Of a stretch of 12,231 nt of DNA, positions 1-6,181 are shown piece after piece. Each line of letters begins with the position of its first letter. Position 1 is the stretch's first letter. The DNA is from Flavobacteriales bacterium UBA4474 (GTDB taxonomy: Bacteria; Bacteroidota; Bacteroidia; Flavobacteriales_D; Sanyastnellaceae). The stretch is from assembly GCA_002389295.1 (NCBI GenBank), contig DGOE01000133.1, positions 1 to 12,231 of the forward strand. The letters are read 5' to 3'. Position numbers and translations under genes: made by a program. The notes below the pieces were generated by a model that was not told the DNA's origin, did not search any database, and was given only the letters and a program-made list of their open reading frames with translations.

Positions 1-939
1 AGCTATTCCCCAAAGTGTGTTGCCTAAACCTTGTTGCCGGATATGATTCATTATAATGAACTCGCAATTGTCAAGTAGTGCGAAGTAGTCCTTTGAGGGC
101 ATGAATTCGTGGAGAGGAAGCGCTTTTTTGCCGAGAGTTTTTAAGGCATAATCTGCAATTTTTTGCTGGACATTTAACTCTCCGTAACTCAGGGGGAGCA
201 GGACGAATTTGTAATTTTCTTGGTGCTCTTGGAGAGCGTCAATTGCTTCAATGTGGCAGTTTGTTGAAGTTGCGCTGTTTCCCAAAAGGATACCAGGGTC
301 ATTAATTTTTTTGATGGAAAATGTCTGATGCTGATTCAGGTCTATCGAATAAGGGATCGTGAGGCTGCTTCTGGACCGCACAGGTATTTGAAAGTACTCG
401 ACTTCAGTTGTTTTTAATTCGAAACCACAATGAAATGCTGATCTTATAGTGGAAGAATACTCGGTTCTTGATTTGTTGACTTTCCATTTCATATAATGGT
501 AGAGTCGAGCAAATGGAGTGGGCCAATTTTTGGTTTTGGAAAAAGGTTGTATGCAGTGGGCATAAGTCTTTTTGCTGTATAGTCTAGTCGGGGAGATGAT
601 GTGAGGGGAATAGTCACCACCCCAGAATTGTAAGATGGTGCAGATTTTATGATGCACCTCGAGAAACAATGGAATGTAACGGATATCGAAATAGTGGAAA
701 AAACAAATGTCATGGTCTGTGATCTCCTCAATCAATAAGGATTGAGCAGCTGATGAGTTAATATCCTGAAATAGATGGACATCTACATTGTTGGTTGACC
801 ATGTTGAATTGGTTCCGGAGTCATTGAACACTTTCCAAGTGTTGACTAGCGAGGGTTGTGTGAATATCTCGCGTATGCGATGAAAGAACTTCGGTTCATC
901 CATGAGGATGTGAATGACCGTCATTTCGGGTGAATTCAT
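1..939 (-). CDS. WecF-like TDP-Fuc4NAc:lipid II Fuc4NAc transferase, partial (C-terminus beyond left edge)
   Basis: The reverse strand is open from an ATG at 939 to the window edge, giving 313 codons with no stop; an in-frame TAG lies upstream at 993-991. The protein matches the pattern of glycosyltransferase family 56 (Pfam Glyco_transf_56, E. coli WecF), compared from memory. It begins MTVIHIL near residue 6, as WecF begins MTVLIHVL. It has FWGGDY (residues 105-110) where WecF has the HIWGADLY region, ILLGNSATSTNCHIEAI (217-233) where WecF has ILVGNSGDRSNDHIAAL, LLPLSYGE (247-254), and IRQQGLGN (300-307) where WecF has ARQQGIGT. Family members transfer 4-acetamido-4,6-dideoxygalactose to an undecaprenyl-PP-linked acceptor at the inner membrane. 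In Bacteroidota the acceptor is unknown, and a role in O-antigen or capsule assembly is inferred. The ATG at 924 fits the family N-terminus as well as the one at 939. The gene is about 40% GC by hand count of three lines, well below its neighbours, which suggests transfer. Confidence 0.82.
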   Translation of the reverse strand, partial: MNSPEMTVIHILMDEPKFFHRIREIFTQPSLVNTWKVFNDSGTNSTWSTNNVDVHLFQDINSSAAQSLLIEEITDHDICFFHYFDIRYIPLFLEVHHKICTILQFWGGDYSPHIISPTRLYSKKTYAHCIQPFSKTKNWPTPFARLYHYMKWKVNKSRTEYSSTIRSAFHCGFELKTTEVEYFQIPVRSRSSLTIPYSIDLNQHQTFSIKKINDPGILLGNSATSTNCHIEAIDALQEHQENYKFVLLPLSYGELNVQQKIADYALKTLGKKALPLHEFMPSKDYFALLDNCEFIIMNHIRQQGLGNTLWGIA

Positions 940-1019
940 CTCAATAAAGTTGGATTTATCGTTTGGAAGTTGATCACGTGGCGAGAAGGGCTAAGACAGT
1001 ACGTAGGATTTGAGAAGTC

Positions 1020-1035
1020 TGTTTCATGTGAAACG
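1020..1035. other. parS-like ParB-binding palindrome (candidate)
   Basis: The 16-mer TGTTTCATGTGAAACG matches the widely conserved parS consensus TGTTTCACGTGAAACA at 14 of 16 positions. The arms GTTTCA (1021-1026) and TGAAAC (1029-1034) are perfect inverted repeats, and the differences are C to T in the central CG and A to G at the last base. The site is in the non-coding spacer between the gldA-like gene and the glycosyltransferase gene, where a protein-binding site could persist. ParB-CTP clamps load at such sites to organise the chromosome origin. Whether this genome's ParB accepts a central TG is not known from the window, and no parA, parB or other origin marker is present here. A chance palindrome or another regulator's operator is possible. 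Confidence 0.4.
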
Positions 1036-1062
1036 AGTTCAGTCTGCAATGAGATGAATGTA

Positions 1063-1079
1063 CTTAGCGGCTCGCTAAG
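1063..1079 (-). terminator. Hairpin 14 nt downstream of gldA; possible terminator
   Basis: CTTAGCG (1063-1069) and CGCTAAG (1073-1079) form a perfect 7-bp stem around a 3-nt loop, just after the gldA stop codon on the minus strand. Its position fits 3'-end formation for gldA. The sequence after it on that strand (GTACATTCATC) has no run of T, so it is not a canonical intrinsic terminator. It may instead be an RNA-stabilising 3' hairpin. Confidence 0.35.
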
Positions 1080-1092
1080 GACGGTCTATAGA

Positions 1093-1800
1093 TTAGCCCG
1101 CCAGGGTGTTGAAGGCGGCTTCGAGGCCGCCTTGGGCCATGAGATCGTCGAGGGGGGCGTCGGTGACGATGCGGCCCTGCTTGATCATGATGACGCGGTC
1201 GCACATGGCCTCTACCTCTTGCATGATGTGGGTGGAGAGGATGACGGTGCGCTGCTCGCCAAAGGAGCGGATGAGCGCCCGGATGTCTTTGAGCTGCAGC
1301 GGGTCGAGGCCCGAGGTGGGCTCGTCGAGGATGAGCAACTCGGGGCCGTGGAGGATGGCTTGGGCGAGGCCCACGCGCTGCTTGTATCCTTTGGACAGTG
1401 CGCCGATGGTCTTGTGGGCTTCGGGCGTGAGGCCCACCCTTTCGACGATTTCCTCGACTTTTTGCGCCCGTGCGGTTCGGCCTTTGATGCCGTGCAGTCC
1501 CGCGATGAAGTCCAGGAATTCCCGCACGTACATCTCGGGATACAGCGGGTTGTGTTCGGGGAGGTAGCCCATGCGCCCTTTGAGTTCGTCGCCACCGGCG
1601 CGGACATCTTGCCCATCGAAGGTCACCGTGCCGGCATCCGTGGGCAGGTAGCCGAGGATGGAGCGCATGAGGGTGGACTTGCCGGCGCCGTTGGGACCGA
1701 GCAGGCCGACGACCTGTCCGCTGGGCACGGAAATGGACACATTGTCGAGGGCCTTTTGCGGGCCGTACTTCTTGGTGACGCCGGATACTTCGAGGAGCAT
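1093..1800 (-). CDS. gldA: GldA-like ABC transporter ATP-binding protein (short form)
   Basis: A 235-residue ABC ATPase. It has Walker A GPNGAGKS (residues 35-42), the GldA-type YLPEHNPLY segment (79-87) at the Q-loop, the signature LSKGYKQRVG (135-144), Walker B LLILDEP (155-161) and the H-switch STH (189-191). The whole pattern resembles Flavobacterium GldA, which works with the membrane proteins GldF and GldG in an ABC transporter needed for gliding. Such ATPases also occur in Bacteroidota that do not glide, so motility is not implied. As I recall, Flavobacterium GldA is about 300 residues with an extra segment after the nucleotide-binding core. This protein goes almost directly from the core to a GLEAAFNTLAG tail. 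No gldF or gldG lies nearby. The start ATG is 44 bp from the divergent rsgA start; a weak TAnnTTTG-like TACCTTGC lies just upstream. The ABC ATPase call is certain, the gldA name less so. Confidence 0.85.
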   Translation of the reverse strand: MLLEVSGVTKKYGPQKALDNVSISVPSGQVVGLLGPNGAGKSTLMRSILGYLPTDAGTVTFDGQDVRAGGDELKGRMGYLPEHNPLYPEMYVREFLDFIAGLHGIKGRTARAQKVEEIVERVGLTPEAHKTIGALSKGYKQRVGLAQAILHGPELLILDEPTSGLDPLQLKDIRALIRSFGEQRTVILSTHIMQEVEAMCDRVIMIKQGRIVTDAPLDDLMAQGGLEAAFNTLAG

Positions 1801-1844
1801 GAAACCGCAAGGTAGGATGCGCGGATTTCAGCGAACTTGCATCC

Positions 1845-2819
1845 GTGCAGGAATCGCATTCAGGAATCGTATTTCGTTCGACGGGCAAATGGGTGGATGT
1901 CCAGACCCCCGCAGGGCGGCGCGTGGAATGCCGGTTGCGCGGCAAATTCAGAATGGAGGGCCTGCGGACGACCAACCCTGTGGCGGTGGGCGATGGGGTG
2001 ACCTGGGTCGAAGAGGAAGATGGCACCGGCGTGATCACCGAAATCGCGCCGCGCCGCAACCGCATCATCCGCCGCAGTGTGAACCTCAGTCATGAGGCGC
2101 ACGTGGTGGCAGCCAATGTGGACCGCGCTTGGCTGGTCGTGACCTTGGTGGAGCCCGCTACATCCAGCGGTTTCGTGGACCGCTTTTTGGTGACCGCCGA
2201 GGCGTATGGTGTGCCCACGACGCTGTTGTTCAACAAAGTCGATGTGCTCTTGCAGTTGGGCGACGAGGCCGAGGAATTGCTGGCTTCATGGATGACGATG
2301 TACAGCGAGGCGGGATATGATTGCCTGCCGATTTCGGCCAAGGAGGGCATTGGGTTGGAAGATGTTCGGCGGCAGATGAAGGGGGGGATTCACTTGGTCA
2401 GTGGCCACAGCGGCGTGGGAAAATCCACATTGCTCAACGCTTTGATTCCAGGTTTGGACCAAAAAACGGCGGAGGTGTCAGAGGTCCACGACAAGGGCAA
2501 GCACACGACCACTTTTGCAGAGATGTTTCCGCTTGATGATGGTGGCTTCATTATCGATACGCCCGGAATCAAGGGGTTTGGCCTTGTTCGCATTGAAAAG
2601 GAGACGCTCCACCACCATTTCCCCGAAATGTTCCGCCTGTTGCCAGACTGCAAATTCCACAACTGCCGGCACCTCGATGAGCCGGGCTGTGCGGTGCGGA
2701 AAGGGCTGGAGACCGGCGCGGTCGACGATGAACGCTATGGCAACTACCGCAACATGGTGGAAGAGTTCGACGAAGGTCCCTACCGCGCCGGTGGCACACG
2801 CAGCCAAGGCGGGACTTAA
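1845..2819 (+). CDS. rsgA: Ribosome small-subunit-dependent GTPase RsgA
   Basis: A 324-residue circularly permuted GTPase that acts in late 30S ribosomal subunit maturation in the cytoplasm. An N-terminal OB-fold (about residues 5-75, starting GIVFRSTGKW) precedes the G domain. The G motifs run in the permuted order G4 FNKVD (129-133), G1 GHSGVGKST (187-195), switch I GKHTTT (218-223) and G3 DTPG (238-241). The zinc-finger ligands C269, C274, H276 and C282 follow in the family's C-x4-C-x-H-x5-C arrangement. The start is GTG: in-frame codons back to the stop at 1800-1802 include no ATG, and the next internal ATG would remove part of the OB-fold. The gene is divergent from gldA and convergent with cysQ, 7 bp away. 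All key motifs are intact and the length is normal. Confidence 0.96.
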   Translation: MQESHSGIVFRSTGKWVDVQTPAGRRVECRLRGKFRMEGLRTTNPVAVGDGVTWVEEEDGTGVITEIAPRRNRIIRRSVNLSHEAHVVAANVDRAWLVVTLVEPATSSGFVDRFLVTAEAYGVPTTLLFNKVDVLLQLGDEAEELLASWMTMYSEAGYDCLPISAKEGIGLEDVRRQMKGGIHLVSGHSGVGKSTLLNALIPGLDQKTAEVSEVHDKGKHTTTFAEMFPLDDGGFIIDTPGIKGFGLVRIEKETLHHHFPEMFRLLPDCKFHNCRHLDEPGCAVRKGLETGAVDDERYGNYRNMVEEFDEGPYRAGGTRSQGGT

Positions 2820-2826
2820 GGCCGGT

Positions 2827-3633
2827 TCATCGCCCTTCGGGAACCCGTGAGGCGATCAGGCCCCCCACGCGCAGTGTGGGGCCATTGTAGGTCAAGGGCC
2901 GCCCTGTGACGAGGTCGCGCACCGATAGGCCTTGGGCCCTGAACAAGGCATCGCCCGCAGCGCAATCCCACTCGAAGTAGCCCGTGGATCGGGCGTGCAG
3001 TTCGGCCTTTCCCTCGGCGACAAGGCAGAACTTCCGTGCGCCGCTGATGGGCCGCATCCGGACTTGGGTGGGGTCTACCGTTCGGGCGATGAGGTCGTTG
3101 AGGGTGCCCGATTCGTTCCAGCTGATCAGCAGTTCGTAAGGGGGCGTTGCTTCGTCGTCTGCCCGTATGGGCAGCGGGGGCTTTTCGGATGCGACCAATT
3201 TGTCTTTGAATACACCCAAACCGTTGCCTCCGAAATAAACCTGTTGCAGGTCGGGCAGGGCGACGACCCCGAGAATGGGGACCCATTCCTTGCCGTCGTT
3301 TTCGATCAAGGCGATGTTGACCGCATATCCCGCGCGCATCCGGATGTAGGAACCGGTGCCGTCGAGGGGATCGACCAACCAGAACCGCTTCCATGTTTTG
3401 CGCTGGCTCATCGGGTGCACCACGCCTTCTTCGCTGATGACCGGCCAACCTGATGCGGAGAGGTCCGAGAGTATCGACTTGTGGCTGGCATAGTCGGCAT
3501 TGGTGACCGAGGAGCCGTCTTTTTTGGTTTCGATTTCCAACGGTCGCGTGGCGAGGTCTGCGAGGAGTTGACCGGCCTTTCGCGCTGCGCTCAATGCCCA
3601 TTCCATCGCCTGTTTCCGCTCGCTGTGCTCCAT
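2827..3633 (-). CDS. cysQ: 3'(2'),5'-bisphosphate nucleotidase CysQ
   Basis: A 268-residue member of the inositol monophosphatase/FIG superfamily. CysQ removes a phosphate from 3'-phosphoadenosine 5'-phosphate, the by-product of sulfotransferase and PAPS reductase reactions, and needs Mg2+. Visible metal-site motifs are SVTNAD (42-47), SEEG (67-70), WLVDPLDGT (85-93, D88 and D91) and WDCAAGDA (222-229). The stretch RKFCLVAEGKAELHAR (200-215) is typical of CysQ rather than of inositol monophosphatase. One oddity is DPLDGTGSYIR, where E. coli CysQ has DPLDGTKEFIK. The reading frame extends 12 codons upstream to a GTG at 3669, but I chose the ATG at 3633 because MEHSERKQA leads straight into the usual first helix and gives a normal length. 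The gene is divergent from the riboswitch-controlled receptor gene and convergent with rsgA. A related phosphatase specificity cannot be excluded. Confidence 0.88.
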   Translation of the reverse strand: MEHSERKQAMEWALSAARKAGQLLADLATRPLEIETKKDGSSVTNADYASHKSILSDLSASGWPVISEEGVVHPMSQRKTWKRFWLVDPLDGTGSYIRMRAGYAVNIALIENDGKEWVPILGVVALPDLQQVYFGGNGLGVFKDKLVASEKPPLPIRADDEATPPYELLISWNESGTLNDLIARTVDPTQVRMRPISGARKFCLVAEGKAELHARSTGYFEWDCAAGDALFRAQGLSVRDLVTGRPLTYNGPTLRVGGLIASRVPEGR

Positions 3634-3747
3634 GCCCGAAAGATACCGCCTGCGGGACAAGGCCACCACTCAATCCGGGTTGTGACAGGGTAAGGAAGAA
3701 GGGGCGGCAATGGATATTCAGCGGATGGAACTTCGGGATGTTCGCAG

Positions 3748-3755
3748 TAGCTTTG
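3748..3755 (+). promoter_or_regulatory. Bacteroidota -7 promoter element for the TPP riboswitch transcript
   Basis: TAGCTTTG matches the Bacteroidota -7 consensus TAnnTTTG exactly. I see no convincing -33 TTTG at the usual distance. Transcription would start about 6-8 nt downstream, near 3761-3763, where the first strand of the riboswitch P1 stem begins. That agreement supports both calls. Confidence 0.6.
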
Positions 3756-3760
3756 CCCTG

Positions 3761-3831
3761 TACGCAGGGGTGCCGCAAGGCTGAGATTACACCCTCCGAA
3801 CCTGCCCGGGTCATGCCGGGAAGGAAGCGAA
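3761..3831 (+). promoter_or_regulatory. TPP riboswitch (THI element) aptamer
   Basis: The conserved THI-box elements appear in order: GGGGTGCC (3767-3774), CTGAGA (3781-3786), ACCC (3791-3794), GAACCTG (3798-3804), and CCCGG-GTCATG-CCGGG (3805-3820) followed by AAGGAAGCG. P2 pairs GGGT (3768-3771) with ACCC. P3 is a very short GCC-GCAA-GGC hairpin (3772-3781). The CCCGG/CCGGG helix (3805-3809 with 3816-3820) fits the pyrophosphate-sensing arm. P1 is short, CGC (3763-3765) with GCG (3827-3829). The aptamer binds thiamine pyrophosphate and normally lowers expression of the gene downstream, here the TonB-dependent receptor 60 nt away. Confidence 0.95.
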
Positions 3832-3832
3832 G

Positions 3833-3848
3833 CACCGCACATGCGGTG
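3833..3848 (+). promoter_or_regulatory. Hairpin after the TPP aptamer, probable part of the expression platform
   Basis: CACCGC (3833-3838) and GCGGTG (3843-3848) form a perfect 6-bp stem with an ACAT loop, directly after the 3' strand of P1. A second, imperfect hairpin can form between GGGTCC (3849-3854) and GGAACCC (3862-3868). Neither is followed by a run of T, so a classical intrinsic terminator is not seen. Control of translation initiation or a different fold is more likely. Confidence 0.4.
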
Positions 3849-3891
3849 GGGTCCAACCAAAGGAACCCTGCGTGGCCAAAAATGAATCGCC

Positions 3892-6171
3892 ATGCGCTAC
3901 GCCCCCCTCTTTTTCCTGTTGATGTTGCCCTTTGTGGCAGCTGCACAAACACCGGTCAATACCGCGGTTTCTGACACCCTGTCCCGCTTTTTGGAGCCGG
4001 CGGCGGTAACGGCTGTGCGGGCCACTGAGCGCGCGCCGTTTGTGGCGGAGACCTTGGACGCAGCGGAGATTGCCGACCGGAATACGGGGCAGGACTTGCC
4101 GTATGTGTTGCGCTATACGCCTTCGGTGGTGGTGACCTCCGACGCCGGTGCGGGGGTGGGCTACACGGGATTGCGGATCCGTGGAACGGACGCCACGCGC
4201 ATCAACGTCACACTCAATGGCATCCCGGTCAACGACAGTGAGTCTCAGGCCGTCTTTTGGGTGAACATGCCCGATCTGGCCAGTGGCACGGACGACATTC
4301 AGGTGCAGCGTGGGGTGGGCACGTCGACGCTGGGCGCGGGGGCGTTTGGGGCGACCATTTCGCTCAACACCTTGGGCATGAGTGAAGAAGCAGGAGGGTC
4401 CATGATGGTGGGCGGCGGCAGCTTTCAGACGTTTCGAACCAACCTTCAGTGGAGCAGTGGCCGCAGCAAGAGCGGCTGGGCGGCAGAGGGCCGGGTGAGC
4501 GCCGTGAACAGCGATGGATGGGTGGACCGGGCGTCCAGTGCGCTCTCCAGTTTTCAATTGGCACTTCACCGCGCTTGGGATGGCGGCGGGATGACCTACA
4601 CCATCCTCAGCGGGAATGAGCGCACCTACCAGAGCTGGTGGGGCGTGCCGGAAGTGGTGCTGGGGGGCGACCGCGCGGAGATGGAGGCTTGGGGCTTGGC
4701 CAACGGCTATTCCGTCCAGCAGATTGAGGAGATGAAGACCTATGGGCGTCGGTTCAATTACTACAACTATGAGGATGAGGTCGACAACTACGGCCAGGAC
4801 CACCAGCAGCTGCACCTGGAGCAGCAGTGGCGCGATTGGCGCTTCTCGGTGACGGGCCATTTCACGCATGGCGAAGGCTACTTTGAGCAGTTCAAGGCAG
4901 GGGATGACCTGGCCGACTACAACCTGCCCGATGTGGTGCTGGGCGGAGATACCGTCTCCTCTACCGACTTGGTGCGCCGGCGTTGGTTGGAAAACGATTT
5001 TGCCGGAGGGGTAATCGGAGCCGAGCGGCGCTGGGACCGCGCGGCCCTGACCTTGGGTGGGGCTTGGAATGGGTATGAGGGGCTGCACTTTGGGCAACTC
5101 ACCTGGGCGCGCTACGCCTCTGCCGCGCCGGATCCCAATTACTGGTATTACGAGAGTTTGGGGGTCAAGACGGACCACAATGCCTTTGCGCGCTTTGTAC
5201 AGCGTTCCAAAAATGGCCGGTTGCAGGCCCAAGGAGAACTGCAGTACCGGGGGGTGCGCTACACGGCCAACGGCACCGACAACGATCAACAGGTGATCGA
5301 CGTACCGCGAGACAGTGCCACGTTTGATTTCCTCAACCCCAAACTGGGTCTGGACTACAGGCTCAACGACGAGGAGCGGTTCTTCTTTTCGGTGGCTGTG
5401 GCGCACAAGGAGCCCGGCCGCAATGATTTTGTGGATGCCCCAGCGGGTGCCGCGAACCGCGCAGAGCGCCTCACCGATTTTGAGTTCGGCTGGCGGCGCA
5501 ATACCGACACCTACGCTTGGGGATTGACGGCGTATCACATGGCGTACAAAGACCAGTTGATTCCCACGGGGGCGCTGAACGATGTGGGGGCCGCCCTGCG
5601 CCAAAATGTGCCCAAGAGCAGCCGGACGGGGGTGGAGATGGAATTCGGTTGGCAGGTATCCGACGCCGTTGAAATCGGTGCCCAGGCGACGCTGGCAGGC
5701 AGCCGCATTGAGACCTTCACGGAGATCATTTACGATTACTTGGACTACACTACGGTGGAGATTGACCACCAAAACACGCAAATCGCCTTCAGCCCGCGCG
5801 TCCTGTGGGGCGGACAGCTCCTGTGGCATGCGGTTCGCCCGGCGGATGCGACCCAGCCCAAGCTCGACCTGGAGTGGGCGACACAGCACGTTGGCGAGCA
5901 GTACATGGACAACACCGGCAAGGCGGCCCTTTTGCCGGCCTACACGGTGTCACAGCTGCGTGCGAGCCTGCACTTGCCGACCTCCAAGAACGGAGAGGTG
6001 GTGGACCGGACGCGCCTTGATGTGTGGGTGGAGAATGCGCTCAATGCCGAGTACAGTGCCAACGGATACAGCTACAGTTATTTCTATGGCCCGGATGTCT
6101 ACACCATCGAAAACTTCTACTACCCGCAGGCGGGGCGCCACATCAACTTGGCCCTGACGTATACATTCTGA
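3892..6171 (+). CDS. TonB-dependent outer-membrane receptor under TPP riboswitch control (putative thiamine or precursor uptake)
   Basis: A 759-residue outer-membrane receptor. A signal peptide (about residues 1-19, hydrophobic FFLLMLPFVAAAQ) is followed by a possible TonB-box-like stretch (EPAAVTAVRA, 35-44). The plug domain runs from about 50 to 165 and includes LRIRGTDATRINVTLNGIPV (94-113) and QVQRGVGTSTLGAGAFG (137-153). The rest is rich in alternating aromatic beta-strands, and the protein ends in TYTF with the terminal phenylalanine typical of outer-membrane barrels. It has no N-terminal carboxypeptidase-like domain, so it is not a SusC type. TPP-riboswitch-controlled receptors are known in Bacteroidota and act in thiamine uptake; the substrate here is inferred from that regulation. 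No pnuT or thi biosynthesis gene lies in the window, so the inner-membrane step must be encoded elsewhere. The stop is 10 bp from the convergent GGGP synthase gene. Confidence 0.93.
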   Translation: MRYAPLFFLLMLPFVAAAQTPVNTAVSDTLSRFLEPAAVTAVRATERAPFVAETLDAAEIADRNTGQDLPYVLRYTPSVVVTSDAGAGVGYTGLRIRGTDATRINVTLNGIPVNDSESQAVFWVNMPDLASGTDDIQVQRGVGTSTLGAGAFGATISLNTLGMSEEAGGSMMVGGGSFQTFRTNLQWSSGRSKSGWAAEGRVSAVNSDGWVDRASSALSSFQLALHRAWDGGGMTYTILSGNERTYQSWWGVPEVVLGGDRAEMEAWGLANGYSVQQIEEMKTYGRRFNYYNYEDEVDNYGQDHQQLHLEQQWRDWRFSVTGHFTHGEGYFEQFKAGDDLADYNLPDVVLGGDTVSSTDLVRRRWLENDFAGGVIGAERRWDRAALTLGGAWNGYEGLHFGQLTWARYASAAPDPNYWYYESLGVKTDHNAFARFVQRSKNGRLQAQGELQYRGVRYTANGTDNDQQVIDVPRDSATFDFLNPKLGLDYRLNDEERFFFSVAVAHKEPGRNDFVDAPAGAANRAERLTDFEFGWRRNTDTYAWGLTAYHMAYKDQLIPTGALNDVGAALRQNVPKSSRTGVEMEFGWQVSDAVEIGAQATLAGSRIETFTEIIYDYLDYTTVEIDHQNTQIAFSPRVLWGGQLLWHAVRPADATQPKLDLEWATQHVGEQYMDNTGKAALLPAYTVSQLRASLHLPTSKNGEVVDRTRLDVWVENALNAEYSANGYSYSYFYGPDVYTIENFYYPQAGRHINLALTYTF

Positions 6172-6181
6172 GCGAGGTGAA

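Noticed and set aside
489..731. An 80-codon minus-strand frame within the first kilobase.
   Set aside because: It is out of frame with the 313-codon glycosyltransferase frame that covers the same bases and has clear family motifs.
970..1815. A 281-codon plus-strand frame across gldA, and a 334-codon minus-strand frame at 1064-2068 across gldA and rsgA.
   Set aside because: The GldA and RsgA frames carry full motif sets; these translations are repetitive, low-information products of GC-rich codons.
3811..5889. A 692-codon open frame on the minus strand, opposite the TonB receptor.
   Set aside because: It lies antisense to a well-supported receptor gene, overlaps the riboswitch, and its translation shows no recognisable domain. 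Long antisense frames are common in GC-rich genes.
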